Source of the DNA: Extensimonas soli
GTDB lineage: Bacteria > Pseudomonadota > Gammaproteobacteria > Burkholderiales > Burkholderiaceae_C
Direction: 5' to 3'
Length of the DNA: 64,000 bases
NCBI RefSeq assembly: GCF_029211265.1
Contig: NZ_JARGEL010000017.1
Location: 62,001-126,000 of the forward strand
Under the pieces are notes generated by a model. The model worked only from the letters and a program-made list of their open reading frames with translations. It was not told where the DNA came from and made no database searches. Within the stretch, counting starts at the first letter, position 1; each line of letters opens with the position of its first letter. This document shows, piece by piece, positions 53,482 through 62,166 of the stretch. A program made the translations under genes and the position numbers.

Positions 53482-53961
53482 ATGAAACAGCCGACCCCCA
53501 AAGGATTCCTCCTCTCGAGCCCCGTACACTTCGTTGCGCTGGGACTTGGCACCGGCCTGAGCCCGCGCGCCCCTGGCACGGTCGGCACATTGGTGGGCTT
53601 CCCGCTCTTCTTTCTCCTTTCTCCCTTGCCCCTTGCAGCACAGGTCGCAGCCCTGGTCGTTTTCTTTGTTGGGGGGTGCGTGCTGTGTGAAATTACCGGC
53701 AAGGCACTCGGCGTGGCCGACCATGGCGGCATCGTGTGGGATGAAATTGTCGCGTTTTGCGCCGTGCTGATGACCGTGCCGAACGACTGGGCATGGTGGA
53801 CGGCAGCTTTCGTAGCCTTCCGCTTTTTCGATATCGTCAAACCCATGCCGATCGGATGGTTCGACCGGCAATACAAGAACGGCTTTGGTGTGATGTTCGA
53901 CGACGTGTTGGCGGCAGCCTATGCCATCGCATGTCTCGCCTTTGCCCAGGCCCTGCTCTGA
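53482..53961 (+). CDS. pgpA: Phosphatidylglycerophosphatase A
   Basis: The 159-residue membrane protein has the PgpA signature LGTGLSPRAPGTVGTLVGFP, VADHGGIVWDEIVAF and FRFFDIVKPMPIGWFDRQYKNGFGVMFDDVLAA. PgpA removes the phosphate from phosphatidylglycerophosphate in phospholipid synthesis. It normally sits in the core genome beside thiL; here it leads the plus-strand ter arm, a second-copy or captured gene. Its stop lies inside a 16-bp tandem duplication. Confidence 0.92.
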   Translation: MKQPTPKGFLLSSPVHFVALGLGTGLSPRAPGTVGTLVGFPLFFLLSPLPLAAQVAALVVFFVGGCVLCEITGKALGVADHGGIVWDEIVAFCAVLMTVPNDWAWWTAAFVAFRFFDIVKPMPIGWFDRQYKNGFGVMFDDVLAAAYAIACLAFAQALL

Positions 53962-53980
53962 ACCGGCCCTGCTCTGAACC
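53949..53980. repeat. 16-bp exact tandem duplication at pgpA end
   Basis: GGCCCTGCTCTGAACC occurs at 53949-53964 and again at 53965-53980; the first copy contains the pgpA stop. Confidence 0.9.
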
Positions 53981-54018
53981 TCGAAACGAGAACCCGATTC
54001 CCTCAAAGGAGATACTCC

Positions 54019-54657
54019 ATGCGTCGTCTTCCCGTGTACCTGCTCATCGACTGCTCCGGGAGCATGATGGGTGAGCCCATCGAAGCCGTAAAAGTCGGTC
54101 TGCAGACGATGACTTCCGCTCTGCGCACCGATCCGTACGCGCTTGAAACCGTGCATTTGTCGGTGATCACCTTTTCGCAGCAGGCGACGCAGAGCGTGCC
54201 GCTGACCGAGTTGGTTCAGTTCCAGGTACCGGACATTCACGCCAGCGGCACGACGGCACTGGGCGAGGCGCTGGCCTTGCTCGCGCAATGCATCGAGCGC
54301 GACGTGAAGAAGACGACCCCTGACAGCAAGGGCGACTGGAAGCCGGTGTGCTTCTTGCTGACCGACGGGCAGGCGACCGACGACTTGAACCGCGGCATCG
54401 CCGCCTTGCGCAATGTGAAGATGGGCACACTCGTAGCGTGCGCCGCAGGCCCTTCGGCCAACACCGCTGAGTTGCGCAAGATCACCGAGTCGGTGGTCTC
54501 TCTCGATACGGCCGATTCGAACACCCTGAAGGCCTTCTTCCAGTGGGTAAGCGCTTCGGTCTCCGTTTCGAGCCAGAAGATCGAGCGCGGCGGCAAGGAA
54601 GCGGACGGGCTCTCCGAACTCCCGCCGCTCCCGCCCGAAATCAACCCCGCACTCTGA
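54019..54657 (+). CDS. terY: TerY-type VWA-domain protein 1
   Basis: The 212-residue VWA protein has the metal-ion site DCSGSM (residue 11), ASGTTALGEAL and LLTDGQATDD. It starts directly with MRRLPVYLLIDCSGSM, so it is cytoplasmic. AAGGAG precedes the ATG. TerY proteins, with a PP2C phosphatase and a kinase, form the proposed TerY-P triad that links Ter sensing to phosphorylation. Confidence 0.92.
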   Translation: MRRLPVYLLIDCSGSMMGEPIEAVKVGLQTMTSALRTDPYALETVHLSVITFSQQATQSVPLTELVQFQVPDIHASGTTALGEALALLAQCIERDVKKTTPDSKGDWKPVCFLLTDGQATDDLNRGIAALRNVKMGTLVACAAGPSANTAELRKITESVVSLDTADSNTLKAFFQWVSASVSVSSQKIERGGKEADGLSELPPLPPEINPAL

Positions 54658-54700
54658 AGCCCGGCATTCGCACAACCTCCGACTGGAAGAGAAATTCGAT

Positions 54701-55342
54701 ATGGCAGTGAGTCTGAAGAAGGGCCAGGGCATCAGCCTGCGCAAGGACGAGTTCGACCTCTCTAGCGTCACGATCGGGCTGGGATGGGACGTTGCGACGG
54801 AGAGCAGGGGACTGCTGAAGTCGCTGTTCACGAAGAAGGAAGAGGACTACGACCTTGATGCGATCGCCTTTCTGCTTGGAAAGGATGGCAAGGTGCAGGA
54901 CCTGGGTCGCGATCGCGCCGGGAACGTAACACTCACGAACTCCGACGTGATTTTCTTCAACAACCTGCGCCATCCTAGTGGCGCAATCTGGCTGACAGGC
55001 GACAACCGGACCGGCGACGGTGACGGGGACGATGAGCAGATCATCGTCCGCCTGAATGACCTGCATGCACGCTACGAGTCGATCATCTTCGTGGTGTCGA
55101 TCTATCAGGGAAAGGAGAAGGGCCAGAGCTTCGGAAAGGTCTCCAACGCCTTCATACGCGCCGTCGACGCACGAGGCAAGGAGATCTGCCGGTACAACAT
55201 CAGCGGAGACGCTTCTTACTCACAGTACCGCTCAATGACCTTCGCGCAAGTGAGCCGGCAGGGCGGCGCTTGGGAGTTCCGTGCGATCGGCACGCCTCAT
55301 GAGACAGATCGCTTCGTCGACGTCCTCAAGAACTACATTTGA
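54701..55342 (+). CDS. TerD-family protein of the plus arm (TerZ/TerF-like)
   Basis: The 213-residue protein starts MAVSLKKGQGISLRKDEF, has a Lys-rich insert (LLKSLFTKKEEDYD), the DLDAIAFLLGKDGKV core and the loop DNRTGDGDGDDEQIIVRL. Embedded between two TerY genes, it is probably their direct calcium-binding partner. Confidence 0.92.
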   Translation: MAVSLKKGQGISLRKDEFDLSSVTIGLGWDVATESRGLLKSLFTKKEEDYDLDAIAFLLGKDGKVQDLGRDRAGNVTLTNSDVIFFNNLRHPSGAIWLTGDNRTGDGDGDDEQIIVRLNDLHARYESIIFVVSIYQGKEKGQSFGKVSNAFIRAVDARGKEICRYNISGDASYSQYRSMTFAQVSRQGGAWEFRAIGTPHETDRFVDVLKNYI

Positions 55343-55356
55343 GGGGAGTCGATTCC

Positions 55357-56001
55357 ATGAGCTCTTCTCGTCGCCTTCCGGTCTATTTGCTCATCGATAC
55401 CTCAGGTTCGATGCGTGGAGAACCTGTCGAATCCGTGAACGTCGGACTACGGGCCATGCAGACTTCGTTGCGCCAGAATCCTTACGCAATCGAGACTGTT
55501 CATCTTTCGGTCACGACCTTCGACTCCCAAATCAAAGATGTACTGCCACTGACCGCCCTTGAGGACGCAACGATTCCGGAGATTGTCTGCCCGGCCTCTG
55601 GCGCCACCTTGCTTGGTGAAGCGCTCGAACACATTCTGGATCGAGCGAAAAAGGAAGTGCGCCAATCGAGCGCGGAACAGAAGGGGGATTGGGCCCCGCT
55701 GCTGTTCATCATGACCGACGGGAAGCCCACCGACACCTTCGTATTCAACCAGGTTGCACCGGCCATCAAGGCATTCAAGTTCGGTTCGATCATCGCCTGC
55801 GCAGCCGGCCCCAAGGCCGACCCTGCGGGCTTGCGACTCATCACTGATCATGTCGTCAGTCTCGACACCATGGATAGCGCTGCCTTCACCGCGTTCTTCC
55901 AGTGGGTTTCGGTCACGGTCAGCAGCGGCAGCATGAGCGTTGGCGCAGCGAATACGCTTAGCTTGCCGCCCACACCCCCCGAAGTGAACGTGGTGATCTA
56001 A
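55357..56001 (+). CDS. terY: TerY-type VWA-domain protein 2
   Basis: ATG 55357 gives 214 residues; MSSSRRLPVYLLIDTSGSM holds the MIDAS motif, followed by CPASGATLLGEAL and IMTDGKPTDT. Closely related to TerY 1 (same length and spacing of motifs), consistent with duplication around the intervening terD-family gene. Confidence 0.92.
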   Translation: MSSSRRLPVYLLIDTSGSMRGEPVESVNVGLRAMQTSLRQNPYAIETVHLSVTTFDSQIKDVLPLTALEDATIPEIVCPASGATLLGEALEHILDRAKKEVRQSSAEQKGDWAPLLFIMTDGKPTDTFVFNQVAPAIKAFKFGSIIACAAGPKADPAGLRLITDHVVSLDTMDSAAFTAFFQWVSVTVSSGSMSVGAANTLSLPPTPPEVNVVI

Positions 56002-56016
56002 CGAGGAACCCAAACG

Positions 56017-57066
56017 ATGCGACGCCTACCGATTTTCTTCCTGGTCGATGTGTCTGAGTCGATGGCCGGCGACAACCTTCGCCAGTTGCAAGAAGGGCTC
56101 GAGCGCCTGGTCCGTTCGCTACGGGCAGACCCGTACGCGCTCGAGACGGTCTTCATCTCCGTCATGGCCTTCGCAGGCAAGCCGAAGACCCTCACGCCGC
56201 TGGTCGAGCTCTACCAGTTTTACGCACCACGGCTTCCGCTGGGGTCCGGAACCTCTCTGGGCAGCGCCATGGCACACCTCATGGACGAGATGGAGCGCAC
56301 CGTCCAGCGCTCCACGCCCGAGAAGAAGGGCGATTGGCGTCCTGTCGTCTACCTTCTCACCGACGGCAAGCCAACCGACGACATTGAGCCGGCAATCAAG
56401 CGCTGGAAGCGCGACTTTGAGGAGCGAAGCAATTTAGTGGCGATCGGCGTGGGCAAGCACGCCTCCCTGTCTGCGCTCCAGCGCTTCACAGAAAACGTCC
56501 TGAGCCTGGACGCGACCACCGAAGACGACTTCAAGCGCTTCATCGACTGGATCAGCCAGTCCGTTGCGAGCCAGAGCCGCAGCGTGAGCATGAACCAGGA
56601 CGCGAAAATCAGCCTGGCCAAGGTCGATCACTCGATCATGGAGAGGATCGAAGAGATCGCTCAGGCCACTACCGTCGACGAGGACTTCGTGATCGTCGCG
56701 GGCAAGTGCCAATCCACCAAACTCCCGTACCTGATGAAGTTCGAGCGCATCGGGCAACGCTTCTCGACTCAGGAGCTGAGCGTAAACGCTGATCGCTACA
56801 ACCTCGTGGGTGTCTTCCCGGCCGAAAAGGACTACTACGAGCTGTCTGACCCGCGAGCAATGGCCAGAACGATCAACACCGATGCTCTGATCGGGGCACC
56901 CGGGTGTCCGCACTGTGGGAATCGATTCGGGCTGGCCATGTGCGGCTGCGGCCAGATCTTCTGTGTCAGTGGAACCGGCGAGGCAACCTGCCCCGGCTGC
57001 AACCAAACCGTCGTGATGGGCGAGTCTGACGGTGAAGGCTTCGACATCAGCCGAGCGAGGGGCTGA
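56017..57066 (+). CDS. TerY-type VWA protein 3 with C-terminal zinc ribbon
   Basis: The 349-residue protein has an N-terminal VWA domain (MRRLPIFFLVDVSESM, GSGTSLGSAM, LLTDGKPTDDIE) and about 140 additional residues ending in GCPHCGNRFGLAMCGCGQIFC and GEATCPGCN, a cysteine-rich zinc-binding module. The MIDAS motif reads DVSES, still conserving the metal residues. This longer form is the one typically adjacent to the PP2C and kinase, which follow at 57070 and 58769. Confidence 0.91.
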   Translation: MRRLPIFFLVDVSESMAGDNLRQLQEGLERLVRSLRADPYALETVFISVMAFAGKPKTLTPLVELYQFYAPRLPLGSGTSLGSAMAHLMDEMERTVQRSTPEKKGDWRPVVYLLTDGKPTDDIEPAIKRWKRDFEERSNLVAIGVGKHASLSALQRFTENVLSLDATTEDDFKRFIDWISQSVASQSRSVSMNQDAKISLAKVDHSIMERIEEIAQATTVDEDFVIVAGKCQSTKLPYLMKFERIGQRFSTQELSVNADRYNLVGVFPAEKDYYELSDPRAMARTINTDALIGAPGCPHCGNRFGLAMCGCGQIFCVSGTGEATCPGCNQTVVMGESDGEGFDISRARG

Positions 57067-57069
57067 CCG

Positions 57070-58761
57070 ATGAAGTATGAACAGCTCTGCTATTTGCGGA
57101 CCGTCATCTCCTGCCAAGACAAAGAAATATTTGAGGCGTTCGACAAGGCAGCAAGTCTGCACGCAATGATCAAGGCCTTCGAGGCTGAGGTAAATGCTGC
57201 CTGGAAAACCTTCATCCATGAACAGGCACTGAAGTCCTCTTCCACGCCCGCACCAAATCAATACAAGAAGCCGGCCTTCGAAGATTTTGGTGCCGCCCGG
57301 GCACCCGAGGCGTCCAACTCGCCGCAGAAGATCAATAGCGGACTCCAGCAGACTGAGGCATTACCTCCAGTAAAGGTCCCCGAACCCATCGAGTACCGCC
57401 AGAACGCTGAATCGTATGCACAGTCCGCCCCGGCCCCACAAAACGTTCCGCAACTCAGTGCCGAATCGCCCAAAGACCACAGTGGGCATGCCGTATCGCC
57501 AAAAGGGTCACCTCCTTCAAGTCCGCCTCCGTTGAGCCCCGCCATTCGCTTCTCGGTTCGCAACGCACGGCAGAACGAACGCTACGACGCAGAAATTCAA
57601 CGCGACCCGAATGTGCCGGGGTTGCGCTTGCTGGACGTAACCCTTCCTGAGGGTGCCGCGCTCACGGTCGACCTCGAGCACTGGCACATCACGGGCACGC
57701 CTGCGATCGCAGGGGAGTTCAATCTCGGGCTGCGCTATGCCTATGCCGATCAGCCCGCACACGTCTCGCACACCGCGGGAATGCCCTTCGTGATCAATGC
57801 AGACCCCAAGACACTCTGGCAGAACATCCCATCAGATCGTTCAGCGCCCTTCTGGAAGGAGGACTGCGCCACGAGCGTTATCCTGGGTCAGCAGGCGAAG
57901 CTCATCGCAGCCCGTAAGCGGGGGCGTTCGCACGCCCATAAGGGCACCTGCTGTGACGACGACTTTTACCTGCATTGCGACGATGCAAACGGCTGGTACC
58001 TTGCGGTCGTGGCCGACGGTGCAGGCAGCGCCAAGTTCTCGCGCCGCGGCTCGCAAGTCGCGACCCGGGCAGTGGGCAGCTATCTCAAGGACGTATTCTC
58101 GGATGAACGCGGATCGAACCTTCTCGGGGCGATCGAGGCGCTTGCCGCAGGCACCCGTCCTGACGCCGTCACCGACGACGTGACCCGCTTGCAGAACAAG
58201 ACCCGAAACGAGCTCTTCACGACCATCGGGTATGCCGCGCACCACGCCGTTCGCGAACTCCAGAACGAGGCCAAGAGCCGAAGCGATGTCATTTCGTCTC
58301 CGAAAGAGCTATCGACAACGTTGCTCATCGGTCTGGCTCGGAAGGTGGGTGAAAAGTGGTTCTGTGCCGCCTACTGGGTTGGCGATGGAGCGGTTGCAGT
58401 CTATCGACGCAACCAGTCTGTCCATCTGCTCGGATCGCCGGACTCAGGGGAGTTCTCTGGCCAAACCCACTTCCTCGATGCCACCCAAGTGAGCCAGGAA
58501 TCCTTGCTTCGACGCTTGCGCTTCGAGCTGGTCGAGGACATGACAGCCTTCTTGTTGATGACAGATGGTGTCTCGGACCCCAAGTTCCGAAGCGAATCGG
58601 CCATGGCAGAGCTTCAAGACTGGGATCGCTTCTGGGAAGACCTCGATACTGGTGTGCATCTGTCCTCGGACGAAGAGGGACACGAGACACGGCTGCTTGA
58701 GTGGCTCGACTTCTGGGCCCAGGGCGAATACGACGACCGCACGATTGCCATCATCTACTGA
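57070..58761 (+). CDS. PP2C-family phosphatase with Ig-like N-terminal domain
   Basis: In 563 residues the first 60 are helical and about 60-155 are Pro/Ser/Gln-rich linker. A putative Ig-like domain (LTVDLEHWHITGTPAIAGEFNL) spans about 160-240. The PP2C domain fills about 255-560 with the metal-binding VVADGAGSAKFSRRGSQVA, LLIGLARKV, WVGDGAVAVYR, LLMTDGVSDPKF and DDRTIAII. Ser/Thr phosphatase, presumably opposing the kinase encoded 7 bp downstream. The Ig-like fusion is unusual for a cytoplasmic phosphatase. Confidence 0.9.
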   Translation: MKYEQLCYLRTVISCQDKEIFEAFDKAASLHAMIKAFEAEVNAAWKTFIHEQALKSSSTPAPNQYKKPAFEDFGAARAPEASNSPQKINSGLQQTEALPPVKVPEPIEYRQNAESYAQSAPAPQNVPQLSAESPKDHSGHAVSPKGSPPSSPPPLSPAIRFSVRNARQNERYDAEIQRDPNVPGLRLLDVTLPEGAALTVDLEHWHITGTPAIAGEFNLGLRYAYADQPAHVSHTAGMPFVINADPKTLWQNIPSDRSAPFWKEDCATSVILGQQAKLIAARKRGRSHAHKGTCCDDDFYLHCDDANGWYLAVVADGAGSAKFSRRGSQVATRAVGSYLKDVFSDERGSNLLGAIEALAAGTRPDAVTDDVTRLQNKTRNELFTTIGYAAHHAVRELQNEAKSRSDVISSPKELSTTLLIGLARKVGEKWFCAAYWVGDGAVAVYRRNQSVHLLGSPDSGEFSGQTHFLDATQVSQESLLRRLRFELVEDMTAFLLMTDGVSDPKFRSESAMAELQDWDRFWEDLDTGVHLSSDEEGHETRLLEWLDFWAQGEYDDRTIAIIY

Positions 58762-58768
58762 AGACGCC

Positions 58769-60271
58769 ATGAGCCAGATCATCACACTGACCGCCAGTGA
58801 CGGTTCCACGGTGCAGTTTGTCGACGAGAAGAAAGCTTCCGGCGGACTGAAGGACGTTTTCTTCTCTCCCGACAAGACTTATGTGGTTGCCTTCTACCGT
58901 GACAAGCTCGACCAGGTTGGCCGAGAACGGCTCAACTTGATCACCGGCACTTACCGTGACCGGGTTTTCAACCAGGAAGGCGGCGACTACCTGAAGAACC
59001 TCCTGTGCTGGCCGAGAGCGACCGTCGAACACAATGGCCGGGTGGGCGTGGTCGTTCCCTTCTTCGCCAAGCACTTCTTCTTCGAGCACGGATCGCGCAA
59101 CGACGATCAGATGCTCGGTATTCGCAAGCGTGAGAAAGAGGGCAAGTGGTTCGCATCGGCCAAGAACCGATCGAAGTTTCTTGACCCACGGGAGCTCGGC
59201 GATGGCCTCACGCAACTGAAGACGTGCATCATGATGGCGCGAGCCGTACGCCGCTTGCACTCTGCTGGCCTTGCTCACTCGGACCTGAGCTACAAGAACG
59301 TCCTCGTCGATCCTTCCGCGGGACGCGCTTGCCTGATCGACCTTGACGGACTGGTTGTCCCAAGCAAGTTCCCGCCAGATGTCGCTGGCACGCCGGACTT
59401 CTTCGCTCCGGAGGTGGTTGCGACCTCCAAACTCGATCGCCACGACCCGAACCGCAAGCTCCCTTCACGCCTGACCGATCAGCATGCGCTCGCGGTGCTG
59501 ATCTACATGAACCTGCTCTTCCGGCATCCCCTGCGCGGCGACAAGGTCCATGACGTCAACGACACGCAGCGCGACGAGGAACTGGCGATGGGCGAGCGGG
59601 CGCTCTTCATCGAGCACCCGACCGATCACAGCAACCGCGTGAAGTTGGCCAACGTGCCGCCGGCTGAACTGCCCTGGAAGGACACACAGAAGCTGCCCTA
59701 CACGATCACCGGGCCATATGTATCAGAGCTCATCCGACGCGCTTTCATCGATGGGTTGCATCATCCCAACGCTCGGCCGACGGCTGACGAGTGGGAAACA
59801 GCCTTGGTCAAGACAGCCGATCTGCTACAGCCCTGTCAGAACCCGCAGTGCGCGCAAAAGTGGTTTGTTTTTGACAACACCACCAAACCCTGCTGCCCAC
59901 ACTGCGGCACAGCATTTCGTGGGAAGCTGCCCGTTCTGAATCTCTACTCTTCACACAAGGAAGGAAGCTTCAGAACCGACAACCATCGTCTCATGGTGTA
60001 TTCAGGTCAGTCTGCCTTTCAGTGGCACTCGAGTCGTCTCGTCTTCCCCAATGAGCGGCTCACGCCTGAGCAGGCCAAGCGTGTTGGCTATTTCGTTTTT
60101 CACAACGACGACTGGTATTTCGTTAACGAAGCCCTGCCATCGTTGCGCGACGTGACCGCAATGCAGGACATACCAGTGGGCGGGCGCATCAAGCTCGAAG
60201 ACGGCGGGCAGATCCTGTTCGCGCGGGAAACAGGGGGAAGGCTCGCAGTGATCCAAATGGTGAGTCAATGA
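58769..60271 (+). CDS. Serine/threonine protein kinase-like protein of TerY-P triad
   Basis: The 500-residue protein has a kinase-like core: catalytic loop HSDLSYKNVLVD (about 170), DLDG in place of DFG (LIDLDGLV), and the P+1 region GTPDFFAPEVV. The N-terminal lobe (FFSPDKTYVVAFYRDKL) lacks an obvious glycine loop. Near residue 365 a zinc ribbon CQNPQCAQKW...CCPHCG is seen. Likely partner of the PP2C and TerY proteins. ATG 58769 follows the PP2C stop by 7 bp. Confidence 0.9.
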   Translation: MSQIITLTASDGSTVQFVDEKKASGGLKDVFFSPDKTYVVAFYRDKLDQVGRERLNLITGTYRDRVFNQEGGDYLKNLLCWPRATVEHNGRVGVVVPFFAKHFFFEHGSRNDDQMLGIRKREKEGKWFASAKNRSKFLDPRELGDGLTQLKTCIMMARAVRRLHSAGLAHSDLSYKNVLVDPSAGRACLIDLDGLVVPSKFPPDVAGTPDFFAPEVVATSKLDRHDPNRKLPSRLTDQHALAVLIYMNLLFRHPLRGDKVHDVNDTQRDEELAMGERALFIEHPTDHSNRVKLANVPPAELPWKDTQKLPYTITGPYVSELIRRAFIDGLHHPNARPTADEWETALVKTADLLQPCQNPQCAQKWFVFDNTTKPCCPHCGTAFRGKLPVLNLYSSHKEGSFRTDNHRLMVYSGQSAFQWHSSRLVFPNERLTPEQAKRVGYFVFHNDDWYFVNEALPSLRDVTAMQDIPVGGRIKLEDGGQILFARETGGRLAVIQMVSQ

Positions 60272-60507
60272 CAAACTACACCGAAGAACATAGGGTCGAG
60301 GAAGACACCAGCGACAAGCTGAGGATACTCATTGAAGAGTCGGGACTAACTCAAAACGAAGCTCTGGCTCGATTCAATCGAGGACAAGCACGAAAAATGG
60401 CCCTGCGAACGTTGAAATCATACTTGGCATCGCGCGACGCAAAGACACGCATCAAGTGCTCCGACGCAATTTTGGAACGGATGCGAAAAGTTTTACGGCA
60501 GACGTGA
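60268..60507 (+). CDS. Small HTH-like protein
   Basis: The 79-residue protein is coupled to the kinase by an ATGA overlap. The segment DKLRILIEESGLTQNEALARFNRGQARKMALRTLKSYLA looks like a Cro/CI-type helix-turn-helix. A local regulator or kinase adaptor is plausible; not recognised at family level. Confidence 0.68.
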   Translation: MTNYTEEHRVEEDTSDKLRILIEESGLTQNEALARFNRGQARKMALRTLKSYLASRDAKTRIKCSDAILERMRKVLRQT

Positions 60508-60555
60508 TTTGCCCTAACGTTTCAAACATCTCTCAACTTCATAAGGATTTAAGCT

Positions 60556-61602
60556 GTGCCACACTTTGGTTTTCCCGTCGAAGCAATCATCATCTTTCTG
60601 TCTGTGGTCGGGCTGTCCGTTTACCTCGACCTCTTCGCCCACAGAAAGAGCACAGAAATAACGCTGTCCGACTCCGTGCGCTGGTCCCTTTTTTGGGTTG
60701 CGCTTGCACTAGCCTTCTACGGATATCTCTGGGTTCGGTTCTCCAAAGAGTGGGCTGATCTGTATCTTGCCGGCTACGCCCTGGAGAAATCGCTCTCGAT
60801 CGATAACCTCATGGTCTTCATGGCGATCTTCGCTTCGTTCGGGATCAAGGGCGTGCTACAACATCGAATCCTGTACTACGGGATTATCGGCGCACTGGTT
60901 TTCCGCGCTATCTTTGTACTCATTGGCACGAGCCTTTTCCTTGCGAGCCCTTGGGTCGGATTCCTGTTTGCCGCCTTTGTCATTTGGAGCGGGATCAAGA
61001 TGCTCCAAGCCGGCGGCGGTGACGGTGATGAACTTGACGATTACTCCAATCACTGGAGCGTTCGTGTGACGGGCAAGATGATGCCTGTCTACACGCGCCT
61101 GCACCTTGACCGCTTCTTCGTTCGCCACCATGAGCTGCTCGAGGTGAATGGCGATAAAACGGCGGCCCAAGTGACGCGGATCGGCACAACGTACGTCACC
61201 CCGGCGTTCCTGTGCTTGATGGCGATCGAGACGTCCGACATCGCGTTCGCATTCGACTCTGTGCCGGCGGTTATCGCAGTGACTCAGGAACCGCTCCTGG
61301 TCTATGCCGCGATGATTTTTGCAATCCTCGGGCTGCGAAGCCTGTACTTCGTGCTTGCGGCACTCACGAAGTATCTCGTCCACCTCGAGAAAGCTGTCAT
61401 CGGCCTGCTGTTCTTCATCGGTGCAAAGATGACACTGCAGTCCTGGAACCATGCAATCGGCGACACCGGCATCCATATCAGCCCGAGCATGAGCCTGTCT
61501 GTCGTTTTGGGCATGCTCGCGCTTGGCGTTGTGGCCTCGTTCGTCTTCCCCGCCAAGGACGAACCCGAGGAAACCGTTACGAATCCAACGAATCCGAACT
61601 AA
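60556..61602 (+). CDS. terC: TerC-family integral membrane protein
   Basis: The 348-residue protein starts at GTG 60556, with AAGGA upstream. It has nine or so membrane segments and the TerC landmarks LEKSLSIDNLMVFM and FLCLMAIETSDIAFAFDSVPA. TerC-type proteins move divalent metals such as manganese and form the membrane hub for TerB and TerD in the Ter system. No yybP-ykoY leader fits in the 49 bp upstream. Confidence 0.95.
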   Translation: MPHFGFPVEAIIIFLSVVGLSVYLDLFAHRKSTEITLSDSVRWSLFWVALALAFYGYLWVRFSKEWADLYLAGYALEKSLSIDNLMVFMAIFASFGIKGVLQHRILYYGIIGALVFRAIFVLIGTSLFLASPWVGFLFAAFVIWSGIKMLQAGGGDGDELDDYSNHWSVRVTGKMMPVYTRLHLDRFFVRHHELLEVNGDKTAAQVTRIGTTYVTPAFLCLMAIETSDIAFAFDSVPAVIAVTQEPLLVYAAMIFAILGLRSLYFVLAALTKYLVHLEKAVIGLLFFIGAKMTLQSWNHAIGDTGIHISPSMSLSVVLGMLALGVVASFVFPAKDEPEETVTNPTNPN

Positions 61603-61676
61603 TCAAGTCGTAAAGACGTGGCCTGCCCGACTGACATCGAGCAGGCCAATCTGCACTTATCGCACAGGGAGTAGAC

Positions 61677-62129
61677 ATGGCTTTTACAGATTGGCTCAAG
61701 CGCAACGTCACCGAGGCTCGAGACACCATCAACGCCGAGATCAGCAAGTTCAAATCGAAGGATCTGCTCGAAGCGATCGTCGCATCAAGTGCAATGGTCG
61801 CCTATGCTGATGGCCAGATTTCATCGGACGAGAAGCAAAAGCTCATGGGCTACCTGCGAAGCTCGGAGCAGTTGAAGCACTTCGACCAGAACGACGTGAT
61901 CAAGCTTTTCCAGAAATACGTTGAGAAGTACGAGTTCGACGCCACCATCGCGACCGGCGAAGTCATGGCCGCTGTCAGCAAGTTCAAAGGCAAACCCCAG
62001 GCACAGTTGGTCGTTCGGGTGTGCTGCGCGATCGGCGCCTCCGATGGCGATTTCGATCAGACGGAAAAGGATGTGGTTCGACGGATGTGCGCCGAGCTCG
62101 AACTTGACGCGACTGCGTTTGGCCTTTGA
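61677..62129 (+). CDS. terB: TerB-family protein
   Basis: The 150-residue all-helical protein has metal-binding acidic repeats in MVAYADGQISSDEKQKLMGYL and CCAIGASDGDFDQTEKDVVRRM. In tellurite resistance TerB binds TerC at the membrane. Last gene of the plus arm. Between terC and terB a GGCCTGC/GCAGGCC hairpin (61620-61647) without T-tract may separate or stabilise the transcripts. Confidence 0.93.
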   Translation: MAFTDWLKRNVTEARDTINAEISKFKSKDLLEAIVASSAMVAYADGQISSDEKQKLMGYLRSSEQLKHFDQNDVIKLFQKYVEKYEFDATIATGEVMAAVSKFKGKPQAQLVVRVCCAIGASDGDFDQTEKDVVRRMCAELELDATAFGL

Positions 62130-62166
62130 GCATGGCGCCCTCAAGGCAACGAGTCACGCAGTACGC

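Noticed and set aside
53470..54831. A 453-codon minus-strand frame across pgpA and terY
   Set aside because: It is antisense to two genes with complete motifs and has no similarity of its own.
60508..60555. yybP-ykoY manganese riboswitch before terC
   Set aside because: Only 48 bp separate terC from the preceding gene, too short for that leader, and no matching helices are seen.
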